A stretch of DNA of 34,467 nucleotides from Hofstenia miamia (lineage: Eukaryota > Xenacoelomorpha > Acoela > Hofsteniidae). The translations under genes and the position numbers were made by a program. Every line of letters begins with the position of its first letter. Position 1 is the first letter of the stretch. Below, one piece after another: positions 1 to 12,300 of the stretch. The notes beneath the pieces were generated by a model. The model was not told where the DNA came from, did no database searches, and worked only from the letters and a program-made list of their open reading frames with translations. The stretch spans positions 79,254-113,720 of the forward strand of contig CABFPE010001077.1 in assembly GCA_900660155.1 (NCBI GenBank), in the 5' to 3' direction.

Positions 1-18
1 ATATATATATATATATAT
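1..18. repeat. (AT)n microsatellite at window edge
   Basis: Nine AT units, cut by the start of the window. Confidence 0.9.
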
Positions 19-165
19 TGGAGTAAAATTACAAAATCATTACTAGATAACTAAAACTAAAAATTTATTTATCTAATATTTTCGCAGTTGCTAAATTAGC
101 GGTTGGCTTGTGCTTTGCACTAAAAATCTATTTATAAAACATTTCTTAAAATATGAAAATATTTT

Positions 166-845
166 TTAACCCTATTGTCCATGGCGTCTCAACCACTCCT
201 TTAGTCCATGGCAGGGGGTTAAAATAGCCCACTCGGTTTTCGCCTAATTTCCCATTAAATTACCCCTTTTTGTATCAAACATTTTTTAGTGAAATAATAT
301 AAAATAAAATGTTTGCAAGCATAAAAGGACCGTCAATAAATGACAAGTTATTGCATTTTGACCTATCATTGGATCTTTATCATTTCTGTTTCGAATTGAT
401 ATATTGATGTCCCTGGCTGCTTTTTGTTTTCACATGGAAACACCACAAATATACATAGCGTTTCCACTTTTAGATAAAATTTAATATTGCACTTTATACA
501 TATTATTTTCGATAAGTCATGGAGTAAATAACGCCATCGATCAATGTGGCAGAATCATAGCAGATCTGAGTGCCTTCGCTTTTCAGAACAATTTTCAAAT
601 TTGAAATGAGATCGAAATTGATGGCGTTATAAGAGAAAACTTACCGCTAAAATCGACTGAAATCGGACAAAAAGGTCGCTGTAGCCATACCGAACTCCAT
701 ATTTTTATAAAACGCGGTTGAACTCGTTCGAAATACTGAGAAACTAAAAGTCAAGAAAAATGACGTTTCATTGATCGATTTTACTGTAATCATCGTTTAA
801 AAACAGCGGGGCCATTTTAGCCTCCGCCATGGACAATAGGTTCAA
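166..845. mobile_element. Non-autonomous TTAA/CCC element (piggyBac-like MITE)
   Basis: Left end TTAACCCTATTGTCCATGGC (166-185). The right end 826-845 is its near inverse, GCCATGGACAATAGGTTCAA. The inverted similarity continues inward (GGTTAAAATAGCCC on the left against GGCTAAAATGGCCCC on the right). The left arm holds an extra 27-bp step in which CCTATTGTCCATGGC (171-185) recurs at 198-212. An internal hairpin pairs 528-541 with 617-630 (13 of 14 bases). No coding capacity is seen. TTAA target sites and CCC termini are typical of piggyBac; the right TTAA has decayed. Confidence 0.65.
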
Positions 846-3292
846 GAACACTTCTTTTTAGAGCATTGCTCGCAGAAATTTTCCTGTAAAACAAAAAATT
901 ATCTTATTAATAATGCCATACAGAGTTTTAAAAATATTTGAAAACTTTAAAAGTATCGCTTTTATTTCAAAATTCTCCATAATTTTTTGCATAACTCCGT
1001 AGCACGAAGAAGAAAAATGCAAACTCGGTGGGATTTTTCAGAGCACCTATATTTGAACTTGTCAAAAAGGTCGACAATGGATTGATCCACGTGCATTTTT
1101 CTGTTAAAAAATAATTTCTTTATAATTACCACATTTATTGATGATCAAAACATTGACATAATAAAGGGCGTGATGATCTTGATCAGAAAGTCATCAATTT
1201 TGATGGAAATTATGAGTTTAAAAACTTGTTTAGTATTAATTGAACAATCAATTTCTGCTTTATTACAATTATTAACTAAATGAAACAATCCATCTTTTAA
1301 AAGTAAAAGTAATTCTTATATTTGTCTCGCTGCCCTTGATATTTTTACTGATGCGAAAAGGTTTGAATCATTTGATTGTCTGTACCAGCCAAACCTTTTT
1401 TAAAGGGGATCACTATTTAATCAACCTATAAGAACGTAGTTACAATTTCATTCTTGTAACAAATGTGGAATAAAGCTACAGAACTTTGACAATATGCAAA
1501 TGGTTGATGGAAAAGTTCTTGAAGACAATTGACCCATTTGTTTAGCAATGAAGATTGCCATTTTTCTGAGTTGGTAATGTAACGCAGATATTTGTTCTTA
1601 CTCTTATGGCGAACCGTTTTGCTTCGTTCATTTAAGATACTCCATAATTGTGATATTCGTTCTAAAAATATAACAATATCTTTTAAGTTCGGATGTTGTT
1701 CTGAATAAGCAAACAATTTTTTTCATTGCCAATTGTGTATGATACAGACGCACTTTGTAGGAAATTTGGTTGAATTTTTATAGCTATTAACGAAGTGGCT
1801 TTGCGATTTCAATTTTGAAAAGCAGTTTAACATATTTCAGAGAGGAAACTATGGGAGGAATATCCATTCAATAAACAACTCTAATGCAACAAATGATTGA
1901 TAGAACACAAAATTTTATATAGTATTTTTTATTATGAGTTGGATCGTAATATATCGAAAACTACCTTTAAGTTGTATGAATGATTTATCAAGAATCCATA
2001 AATATTAAACTCCATAGTAAGATAATTAACGAATGAGTTGTTGACACTTAAGTTATCAAACACGCGACGCAAAACAATATTTATTAGCGAGAGTAAGTAC
2101 GTTCATAAACGATCTAAACAAAATGTTAACATTCAAATTTGAGATTTTCTGCATGCTAAGGACATCACTACAATGAAAAGCACAAGGCTTAATAAGGAAC
2201 ACAATTAGTTTTTAGCTAATGTACCTTCTTTCGTTAATCCAAAACCAATTGCGATATTCAAGCCGTTTGGCAGTATACATCTTATCAAAATAATAATGTA
2301 ATATTATTTTTAATAAGAATTTTATTATTCACTTTTTGTCAGTCATACTACCACAATTCTGTTCGGGTGCAACATTGGGTTAAAACTTTTGAAGGATATC
2401 AACTATAAATTGTAAGCATCAGCGGATGTAAATCGACGTCTATTTGTTGGAGGAAGATTTATCTGTCCATTGAAAATGTTAATTATATTAGTGGTTTCTT
2501 ACAAGAGCTGCAGACATCTAAAAAATTGAAATTACTGTCTTGCATTACTGTTATAGCTTTTCCGTATATGAAACAATCAAAGTAGTGCAAAACTGAATTG
2601 ATTTGATTTTTGTAGTCGTCAAGTTTACGAGTATAAAATAAAGAGAAAATACAGTTGATTAGGAGAGAAACAAAAATATGATAAAATTTTCATTCTTTAT
2701 CACATACATTGAATTAGGGATACGCACTAAAAAACTAAAAATTTTCACATTGTGGGATTCGAAAAAGTAGAAATTAATTTATGAATATTCTCATTTGTTT
2801 TATCGATGTGTTTAATGCTGTTGATGTTGTGCGATTCTTTTACAAGGAACACAGTTACTAATCTGGTAAGGAAGGAAATTTTAATTTACGGTACCATAGA
2901 GACTGTCCTAAATATGATTTCTGAAGTGTGAAAATTTTTAAATTAGAAATGTGATAATATTAAATAAATTACAAGGAACATTGAAATCTAAATGAGTAAA
3001 TTTGAAACTAATCATTGTTTTAAAAAATATGAAATTTTACACAAAAGTTTACATTGATGATGTAAATCATCACTTTTTGTCTTACTGCTGCACAGTGTTC
3101 GGTATGAGGCACTGAGTTCTGCAAAGCAAGCAACATTGCTGTTTTGAACCTCCGATTAAGAACGGACTATTTTAATAAATCTGCTTTGTTGTTATCTATA
3201 TTATTAGTAAAATTAAACAAGCTAATCTAAGAAATTAAAGTAACAAGTTAGTTTAATTTAACGATGAGTATAATTTTTGAAATATTTTTTAG
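846..3292 (+). other. Upstream intron sequence of CCDC88
   Basis: AT-rich. I see no exon with credible splice borders in either strand. A minus-strand ORF at 1426-1716 (96 codons) has a vague resemblance to the insertion region of P-element/THAP9 transposases (FLERISQLWSILNERS) but nothing decisive. Confidence 0.5.
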
Positions 3293-3384
3293 GAATTTTC
3301 TAAGTTAACAGACACATTGCGACGGGAAAATGAACATCTATTGAAGAAAATCAACACCGACACTTTGGAAGATATTGAGTTCAT
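3293..3384 (+). CDS. CCDC88: CCDC88 exon a (coiled-coil end)
   Basis: 92 nt, acceptor after ATTTTTTAG and donor GTAAGT. Only phase 0 is open. It encodes a heptad-like charged segment beginning EFSKLTDTLRRENEHLLKK. It ends two bases into a codon, which sets phase 2 for the next four junctions. Confidence 0.85.
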
Positions 3385-6300
3385 GTAAGTAGCTTTTTTA
3401 TTGTAGATATCACTCTTTAGAGTAGAAAGTAATTTTTACACATTTCTAGCATTTGTATTCTTCGAAATGCGATAATTCTTAAGAGACTACCCCGTTAAAA
3501 CTTATTATCCTACATAAAAACAAAAAGCCGATGGTCGATTAAAAGAGATTTGCATTTCACATAATCTTTATATTTACATTTATGGTTATTCGGGTTCAAT
3601 GGAAGATTTATTAATTTCGCATTTTTCTTCCTTTAATGAAAATATATTGATAAATGTTTGAAATTCAGCCTTTTCATTTTGTTAATGCCAAAACTTGCAA
3701 AAAAATTCGAGATTGATATTATTCGAGACAGCTTCTTCCAAGATTTGATAATCGAAATTATCAAGAGTTCTCGAGTTTTTTGGCCAATAATTTAACAAAT
3801 ATTTTAGTGATAATATGGAAGACGATGAAAGGTAAGTTAGAACGACTAATATCCTTATCTACTCACAGTTTGCATATTTATTGAATGCCACAATTGGATT
3901 CTCAAATGTCTTTTTTAGTGATCGTTTGCGAAATTTGGACCATGAGAAGGATCGTTTGGAGCAGCAGATTCTTACCCTTTCAAGACCCAGTGACTCGCCA
4001 CCGTTGAGAAAGTAGGCTTAAACTTATTGTTTTACACAAATTATAAGAATTAGGGGCTTATTGTTTACAACTTTCAAATTTTATCACTGGTTTGACTGAA
4101 GTACTACTAACTAATGTGATTAACTTTAATGAATTAAGCATGACCTTGTTGCAAGTATTTTGTCTGAATTGTCATTATTACATTTACTGAAAAGATAATT
4201 AGGTATTATCATCCATCTTTTCAAATGAAAAATATTCACGTTTTTGGCATTTACTAGTTTTATGAGATCATTTAGCGTTTTTGGTTCTGCTGCTTCATGC
4301 AATTTTTATTCCACTTTTCCCACTGTGAATGTGCTGATATTAAGCCTATTTTTCCTATGAAATTTATTTTTTGTTTATGTTTGATTTACTTTTGTGCAGC
4401 TTGTGTTTCTGCAAGATTTCACAGTTCACTAAATTGCTGCATTTATTTTGGGCACTGCAAAGAAGCAATGCATGACATTTCATTTCTAGTCTATAGTTGA
4501 TTTACTTCTATTTGATTTAATTATTCAGTTTAATTTATATGTTCTTTTAAATTTGGAGTTTCAATTTAGTTAGTGTTTCATATGGGATGAAAATATCACA
4601 TGTTAAGTCTAAACTGCTTTTTAATATGAATGATTTGAAAGTCTAAGCTAAATAAATCTATTTGGTTTAATTATGACTTGGTGAAGTTTGGTATATAATT
4701 TTAATATAATTTATTACGTATGTATTTCATATCGTCCTTCAGCGATTAATCTCTTTACTTTTTGGAAATTAATTAGTTTCACTTATTGAAATTGTAATAC
4801 TTTGATCGTCGAAGGTCGATATTTTTGTTTACTATTATCCAACTAATTTTAACAGGTCGCAATCCAAACGGAAGGAGCGTCCAGTTTCGGTGGACTTTTC
4901 TTTAGTGTAAGTTACTGCTTTAACTAACGAGTTTTTCAGATGGGCATCACTCAATGCACTCATCACATCCAAAATGAAGTAAATCTACCTCTATTCATGC
5001 CTTACCCCTTTAGGGTATTACTTACTATAACTGCCATCATTGCGCACAAAATTTGTTAATTAATTGTAATTCGTGCAGTGCTTTCATAGTTTATGCAAGG
5101 ATGTTAAACTTTATTTCATCAGTAAATATAACTCTGAGTTTGAGGTATTGCATAGAAATGCATTTTGCTTGTTTCTTAATTGCATTTTCTATCAATCGAA
5201 TTTCCCACTTACTATGATGCTTTTTACTACGACATTTAATGAAAGGATTATTGAAAAGCAGCACATAGTGTTTTGTGTAGGTGAACACATCCGTTTCTTT
5301 CATTATTTTTCCTATGACTACATTTTCATTCATTAAAATAAATGAAAAATAAGAAAGTTTTGTCGTGTAATAAATAAACATTCATCCGATTTAAGTTTCA
5401 GGGGATATTGCTACTAAAATATATTGATTTTCAATACAAGTCTGAGGGGTAAGGCAGCTATTCTTAGCATGTTTTCTGTTCACTTTGAATTCTGTTGTTA
5501 GGTTATTCCTAGATTTTTGTTTTATTGTTATGTATTCATTTTTATTGGACTGTCCATCACAAAGTTATTTTAGCAGCACTTAGATATTTTTAGTATTGTC
5601 AATCGCATTTGAACGTTTGAGGCTTTTTTACTCTGATAACTAAGATGCCGGGACTAAGAAACAAATGCAAGTGGTCCATTCTGTGCAACTTGTATTAGAA
5701 GTTTTAATCCATTTGTGGACTTGTACTAATACTTTAGCATGGATTTCCTAGTTTGGATTTGAATTAAACATATGCTTTGCATATCACTAGAGTTCATGTA
5801 GAGACTTATTAATTTATTAATTGGTTCGCATTGTATCAGTAATTCACTGAACTGCTTATGGTTTAATGAAATGTACTCTATATCATTGTCCAAAAATGAT
5901 TCTATATCTTTTTTAGTTGTTTTGATACGAAACCTTGAAGCTTTAATAATAAATTATAGCTTCATGTTTCACTATTTTAACATTTAAAAGAGTTCAACGA
6001 GATTTTTAACAACAGCATGTCCATTTTTAAAAAGTTTGCTGTTTATTCAAAAACCTTATATATTTTAAGTCATTGTCGAAATGCCACGTAAGAATTTTTA
6101 TCTCAACTAATTTGATTATGATGTGAATTTATTAATGTACTAGTTTTTCCTTGTTAAACTAGCTCATGTTTGCCTGGATCGTATCATTGCTGTTCTATGG
6201 CCTTCCCTGCTTTGCTTGAATGAATGAGTTTTAGTCAACTCGGCATGTTGGTATTAATTGTATTCTCTCGCCGGGTTCTTACTTGCGTTATGTAATTCTT

Positions 6301-9300
6301 TAATTTATTGTTCAATGTTTAGGGGTAAGGTGTGGCCTAAGAGTTTTTTGAAACGAGCCAAGAGTGTAATGAAAGGTCAGAAAGAGTCGGCAGATCCACA
6401 TACTCGGAGATTAGGCAGTACCGAAGATGAACGTTACGATCTTTCATCACAGGGTGTGTATTTTCACTTATTTATACTTCCTAATTTTAAAAGTAGTCAT
6501 GATTTAATAGCCTATCTTCTAAATCATTATTTACATCTTGTCTTATCAAATGATTTATTATAATGTGAAGAGTTATTACATTTTTTAATATATTTGTCTA
6601 TTTTTACCTGTAATATATGTAATTTAAAATATTCTCACCCGAAGCCTTTAACTAATTTTTATAAAATTTTCAATAATGGTAGACTATAATTATTAATATA
6701 CTTTAAGATTGATGGCGGAAGGCCTTCACAATTTAATTTGTAAATTGAAATAACTTTTAAAATGTTTTCTGTATAATTGTCTGCTTTTAGTATTTTCAAT
6801 ATGTATATGTTAGGCGACACGGAAAGCAATGAGAGGTGCTCAAATGAAGTTCCCGCGGAATTTGCCACATTGCCCAGAAAAAATCGTCATGTTGATCTGA
6901 GTTCTCCAGCAAAATTGTCAGTCGATTCTTCAATGGGCAAATCCTTACCAGATGTTCAAGGTATTTTTCTTACCTAAATTCCCTTCTTTGCTTCAATTTC
7001 TTTGATATATTACAGTTTGTGAGTTCAATTGAATTATAGGTGGTCTCACCAATGCGAAATCTAGCCCTTAGAAACCTATAAAAATATTTATATTTTGACA
7101 GAAATATTATATACGACACATTAAGTAGCTTAATTCTTTCCATTTTCAACCTCGACACACACACAGACTTTACATGTTTAATAAATTAAATTGGGATAAA
7201 TGTTAGTTGTTTGAATATTTTTGCATCTAACTCATCTGATTCGATGTATATTTACAAATTGTTTAAAGCTTTAACTAGTAATTATAAGCAATCACCTCGT
7301 TACTTGTTTAAACATTCATTCTTCTTCGCTTTTATTTATTCTAAACTTCAACGACTGTTGACATACTTTCACTAATTCTTAGTGATGTTTTTAATAGTAT
7401 TTATAACTGTACTTGTTGGGTTTGAATTTTTTAATTACACAAAGTTGAACTATATTTTCTATTCTAGCTGTGATAGACTGATCAGCAATAATTTAAGATA
7501 TATATTGAATATTTGAAAATGATTACTGTTCCACTTACTTAAAATTATTTATATATTATACAATAAGTATTAAATTATTTTTACGTTTTTTAAAAAGATT
7601 TACTGAAACAATATGTTCTCCAGTGTACTCAATCACTTTTTGAAATTGAGGTGAGGCATTTTTTTATATCCGTTTTAGTGCCGTCTCTTTCAAGCAATCA
7701 AATTCTTTAAACAACGATTTTATTATTTCAAAATTCAGATGATGTTAGTTGCGGAGCATCTACCATTCAAAACCCCCCGTTTGTTCCTGTTTTTTAGCTG
7801 CATGGCAACTGGCATTATCAAAAAGAGTATGAGTGCAGTATTTCGTTTTTATTCTTCAAACGACACTCAGATTGTTTAAGGTTTTTACAAAGTGTTGCTT
7901 TTTACATGCTCCACAATAAATTCTCGCTGCTTTCAACTCTTTCTTGGGGTCATGACAGCTCTAGTGTTTAACTTCAGACACTATCTTTGCAACAAGTTTT
8001 GTCTGTCCTTTTTCATTTTGCTAAAAAACCGTTTTGCATAAATTAAACGATGTTCATATTCATTTTACGAATTTTATCACTAGTACTATGTGTTTTTTCT
8101 AATATATTGCGCAGATGACAATCACTTGCTATAATGCGAATATCTTTCATTTATTTTGTCTGATTACATATTGTCTACACCGTTTTGGAAGAATTCGTTT
8201 TATGTTCGAGAGCGATTGGGTATTAGATTTGATATTTATTTTATTTATTACTCTTCTTGACCAGTAACATTTGGATAATTACTGGAAACATCACAACGCT
8301 TGTAACCTTTCTTCATAGCGCACGTTTTCAATAATACGATTTAGTCAAATCATCAGTTCGTTATAAAATATCGCAATAATCCTTCAGTAAGAATTTCATT
8401 AAGTATTTAATTTTAGCTACAAATTTAATTTATTTTATGTGTTGATTTGGCCAAATCAGAAAAATTAAATTATAATATATTTGTAAGCTATTACTCAATT
8501 TATCTCTTCTATAGGTAGAATTAAATTAAACACGGAAGAGATCAACAAACTCTTGTCCTCGCTTGAGAAGCCGCTTCATTTGAAGCTGCCAGGTCTTCCT
8601 TGCCAGGACTGTGCTCTGCTATTTAATTCGCGTAAGATTCGTTATCAGGCTTGTTTTCTCATACTTTTGATTTTCACTTTTCTGTTTTTATTTTAATGTT
8701 ACTGCTTTAAAACACGATAGCACGGATTGTACACACCTGTTCTGCTATCGTTGCTTCTTTATTTGCCATTATATGGAATATGCTGGAAAGATTGCATTAA
8801 TCTATTTGATGCTTTCAATATATAGGGTATATATTAAAAGAAATACATGGATATTTACAGTGAAATCATTTTCTTTTGAAGTGTATTTTCGGTGATTTTT
8901 AAAAAATCAATTCGCATGTTGACAGCTTATAAGCATTTTTCAAAAAATGGCTATTCATAATTGCGTATGGCAATACATGTGCAAACGCTTTTGAGAGAGA
9001 TGCTTATTTGCCGAGTCGTTAATCAGGTTAACGAATGCTTGCTGCAAAACTAATTAATTTGATTTCACTGTATTGTGTTGTTACAAATTAATAATTAAAT
9101 ATATATGCTTGCAGCTTACATCCTGATTATTTATAGACCTTTCTCAATGGTACTTGATTGAATTCCCCAGCTGTAAGTAGCCTTGGAAGGTGTGGCATGC
9201 GGGGTTTCACTTTTTCGCACTCGTATAGATACATGTAAATTCATTAGATGGGAAATTAATATTCATTTTCACTCTCATTTGATATCGATGTATTTCATAG

Positions 9301-12300
9301 GATATACCATCACGTCTGAAAACATTTTGTTTTATTCTTTTAGTTAAATAGCTTTATTTATTCATTCGCTATGTTATGACAGTGTGACAATGACTGTCAA
9401 TTAGGTTAATGGAAACAGCCGTCTTTCGATATTCAGCTGTTTTATTGTTTTATCCGCAAGAATTGCAATTTTGATGATCGCTCTGCGGTTGTATTATTTG
9501 CTTTCATTTATTATTTACAAACTTGATTCATTTTATAAATTATTATTTTTGTTTATCTGCATGTCCTCACTTACTTCAATTTCGTGTTTTCATCAAATAT
9601 ATTTTTAGCATTCCGCGTTGACCAAGAATCTGCTTCGTCGTTGAGTTCTAGTGAGTATTTCTTTGCTTTTTATTGAACGCTTCATTTTTGTTAATTTTAG
9701 TTTTGCACTTGCGATTAACGTGATAGTTGTCGCATTATGATGTGGATTTTAGCAAACATTTTTGAAATTTACTTATTTCCATGGTAGTTTGTCTTGGCAC
9801 ACTTTGTTATACAGTTCATTTCTAGAAATCACTTGAAATATTGTGTAAACTGTAAAATGTTCTGATTAAAATTTCAACTCCTTTTTGAGGCTTTTCGTTT
9901 TGGTTTCCTTGTTTTTTATTACTAAATTGATTTTCAGTTTTATAATTCACATAAAAATTATGAAAAATAGGGCTAGTTGCTGCAGCACCTTTTAAGGAGT
10001 CAAACATTCAAAAGGTGATGTCGTTCGGTTACTCAAAGTGGATACGGTTTTGCATTCTTTTGGTTATGGTTGAGAAAAATTAGTCAACGCAGTTGTGGAT
10101 GAAATAAAAGAAGCATTGTTTGATAATTCTTGTAGCACGAACATAGTTCAGTGGTCTATCCAAACGCAATCAGTTTTCAAAGAGTGACTCGAAAGTGTAC
10201 CATGCAAAAAAGTTTTCGCGAGACTTAAAAATGAATAAATTTTCTAAACTTATTCTTATTTCTAAAAAAATTTCTTAGAGCGAATAAGCACTGAGCACAT
10301 TACGCGTCACTAAAAATTCGAGGACCGATATATTAACATTCCATTCATTGAACTGTTGTCATTTTACACACTTGTGCTGTTAGTAGAGTTTAACATAATT
10401 GACCGTCCTCGCCCACGATCAATTATATGATTCTTTGTGACCGAGTTCGACAATTTACACACTTGGAAATCACAAGGAGTATTCGCACCCTTCATTTACG
10501 TCACTTCATTTTACCTCTTCAAGTGCTTTAGAAAGTGAGTTCTAAGCACCAGGATATGTCCCACATTGAGTTCATGCAATTAAATCTATTAGTTCACTGC
10601 ATACAACCAGCTAGTTCATTTCCTTGCTTGTGTACGAATGTTATCACGTAACTGAGAAATGCGAAATTAGTGTAAGCTATGCTTTACTGATGAGGCAATA
10701 AAATGATCTTTGTTCAAGCAGCTAAATTACTTCCTTTATTGAACAAATTTTACTGGATATAATCGCGCTAAAATCCTTATCGTTTTATTTGCATGTAAAT
10801 CCGCATTCTTAGTTATTAATTCTTATTTTCAATTTGAAGAAACATCCTTTCTACTGTTACAATGGAATTTTAATGGATTTAGTCATTAGAATTTATTATC
10901 TTCTCGATCAGTACGATATCATTACATATTTTATCCTTACTTTGTTAAAATATATTAGAAAAGGGTTTTATGCGTGCTAGAAGTTATTAAAACTATGACG
11001 CAATGTAATATTATTGACAATATAAATTGCCACTTAATTTGTAGATTCCACTGTAATTTACACTGTAATTAGAAATAATAAATCGCAATTAATTTTTTTA
11101 ATATTACACAGTTATCCTGTACTCTAAAAAATTACTCTACTCCTAGATTTTGTATAGAAATATATATTTAAAATTTATCAAATTTCAAGTGATCCTCATT
11201 TTCAAAAAGTTTGCCAATCAGATGAATTTCTTGTTTAAATTATAGTTAATAAGAGCGGGTGTTTATTTGTTTATTTTGAGTTCCTGCTGTCGCTTTGTAG
11301 ATGGAAACTACATAGGTGAACTGGCCTATTTAGTGGTTATTTGCATTTTGTTCTTTAACCCTTTAACGGAAGGAGGTAGCATTTGTTTATTGTAATATTG
11401 AAATCCTTCCTAATACCAACACAATAGTAATGCTTACCTATCCATTTATTTATTTTCCATTTGTAAAGTTATGAAAACAAATTTAACGAAATATTAGCTG
11501 AGATACGGAGGGAATTTTACATAATCCAACTTATAATAAGTATCAAAACCTGATAAATTCAATAGCTTTCCTTCATGTTCTTTGTTCAGTGAGCTTGTTA
11601 AATTCAGTAGCAATATTCAGCTACATACCGCGCCCGGAAAAAAAGATTAAAAATGGGGTCTACTTCAAAATGAATTAACGTAGCTTAATATTGCAATCCC
11701 ACGCACGTAAACCTGTTAGGTCAAAAAAATTCCAGTTCAAATGCTGATTTGAGTGGAAAAACGCTCAGATCTTTAAATAGAAAAATCCATTTTAGATGTG
11801 TATTTGATTTGCCTAAAGGGCAATATTATTAAAAAATAGAATTTTAGAATGAGGTTGTAATCACTGATAAAATTTCCATCTTCATGACCATAAAATGTTT
11901 TAGTCCAAATATTATTCTTCGATTGCTAAAACCACTTTTTTGTTTGGCCGCGGAATACATTTGAGAGAATTGTATATGACGTTGACCAAGCGTGATAGTT
12001 TTTCAGTAAATAGTCGTATAGCTCATTGTTTGCCCGAAAATGACAATATAGATTGATCCTGAAGTTTATTTCTTGAAGCATATGTAATGCTTCAGCAGTT
12101 TTTGTTTTAAATAACTTTTCACTCAGTCCATTTCATTCACTGTTAAGACTTTGATAAACGTAAAACATTGGTTGGAAATCACAGTTTCAGATTTCTGTGA
12201 ATTTCCCTTTCAAGCTGCTCATGCTTTTAGCGTTTTACTAATTTTAGATCGCACCTATGGCAAAAAGCTGGGTGCTCTATCCGCAGTGCATAGTCAACCC

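Noticed and set aside
4297..4500. Cys-rich 67-codon plus-strand ORF in a CCDC88 intron
   Set aside because: No splice borders in phase and no similarity; the composition is that of the surrounding AT-rich intron.
5091..5381. Overlapping ORFs on both strands at 5073-5381
   Set aside because: Low complexity, no splice context and no recognisable motif; treated as intron.
11348..11365. TTAACCCTTTAACGG as another TTAA-element end
   Set aside because: No inverted partner with TTAA was found within several kb.
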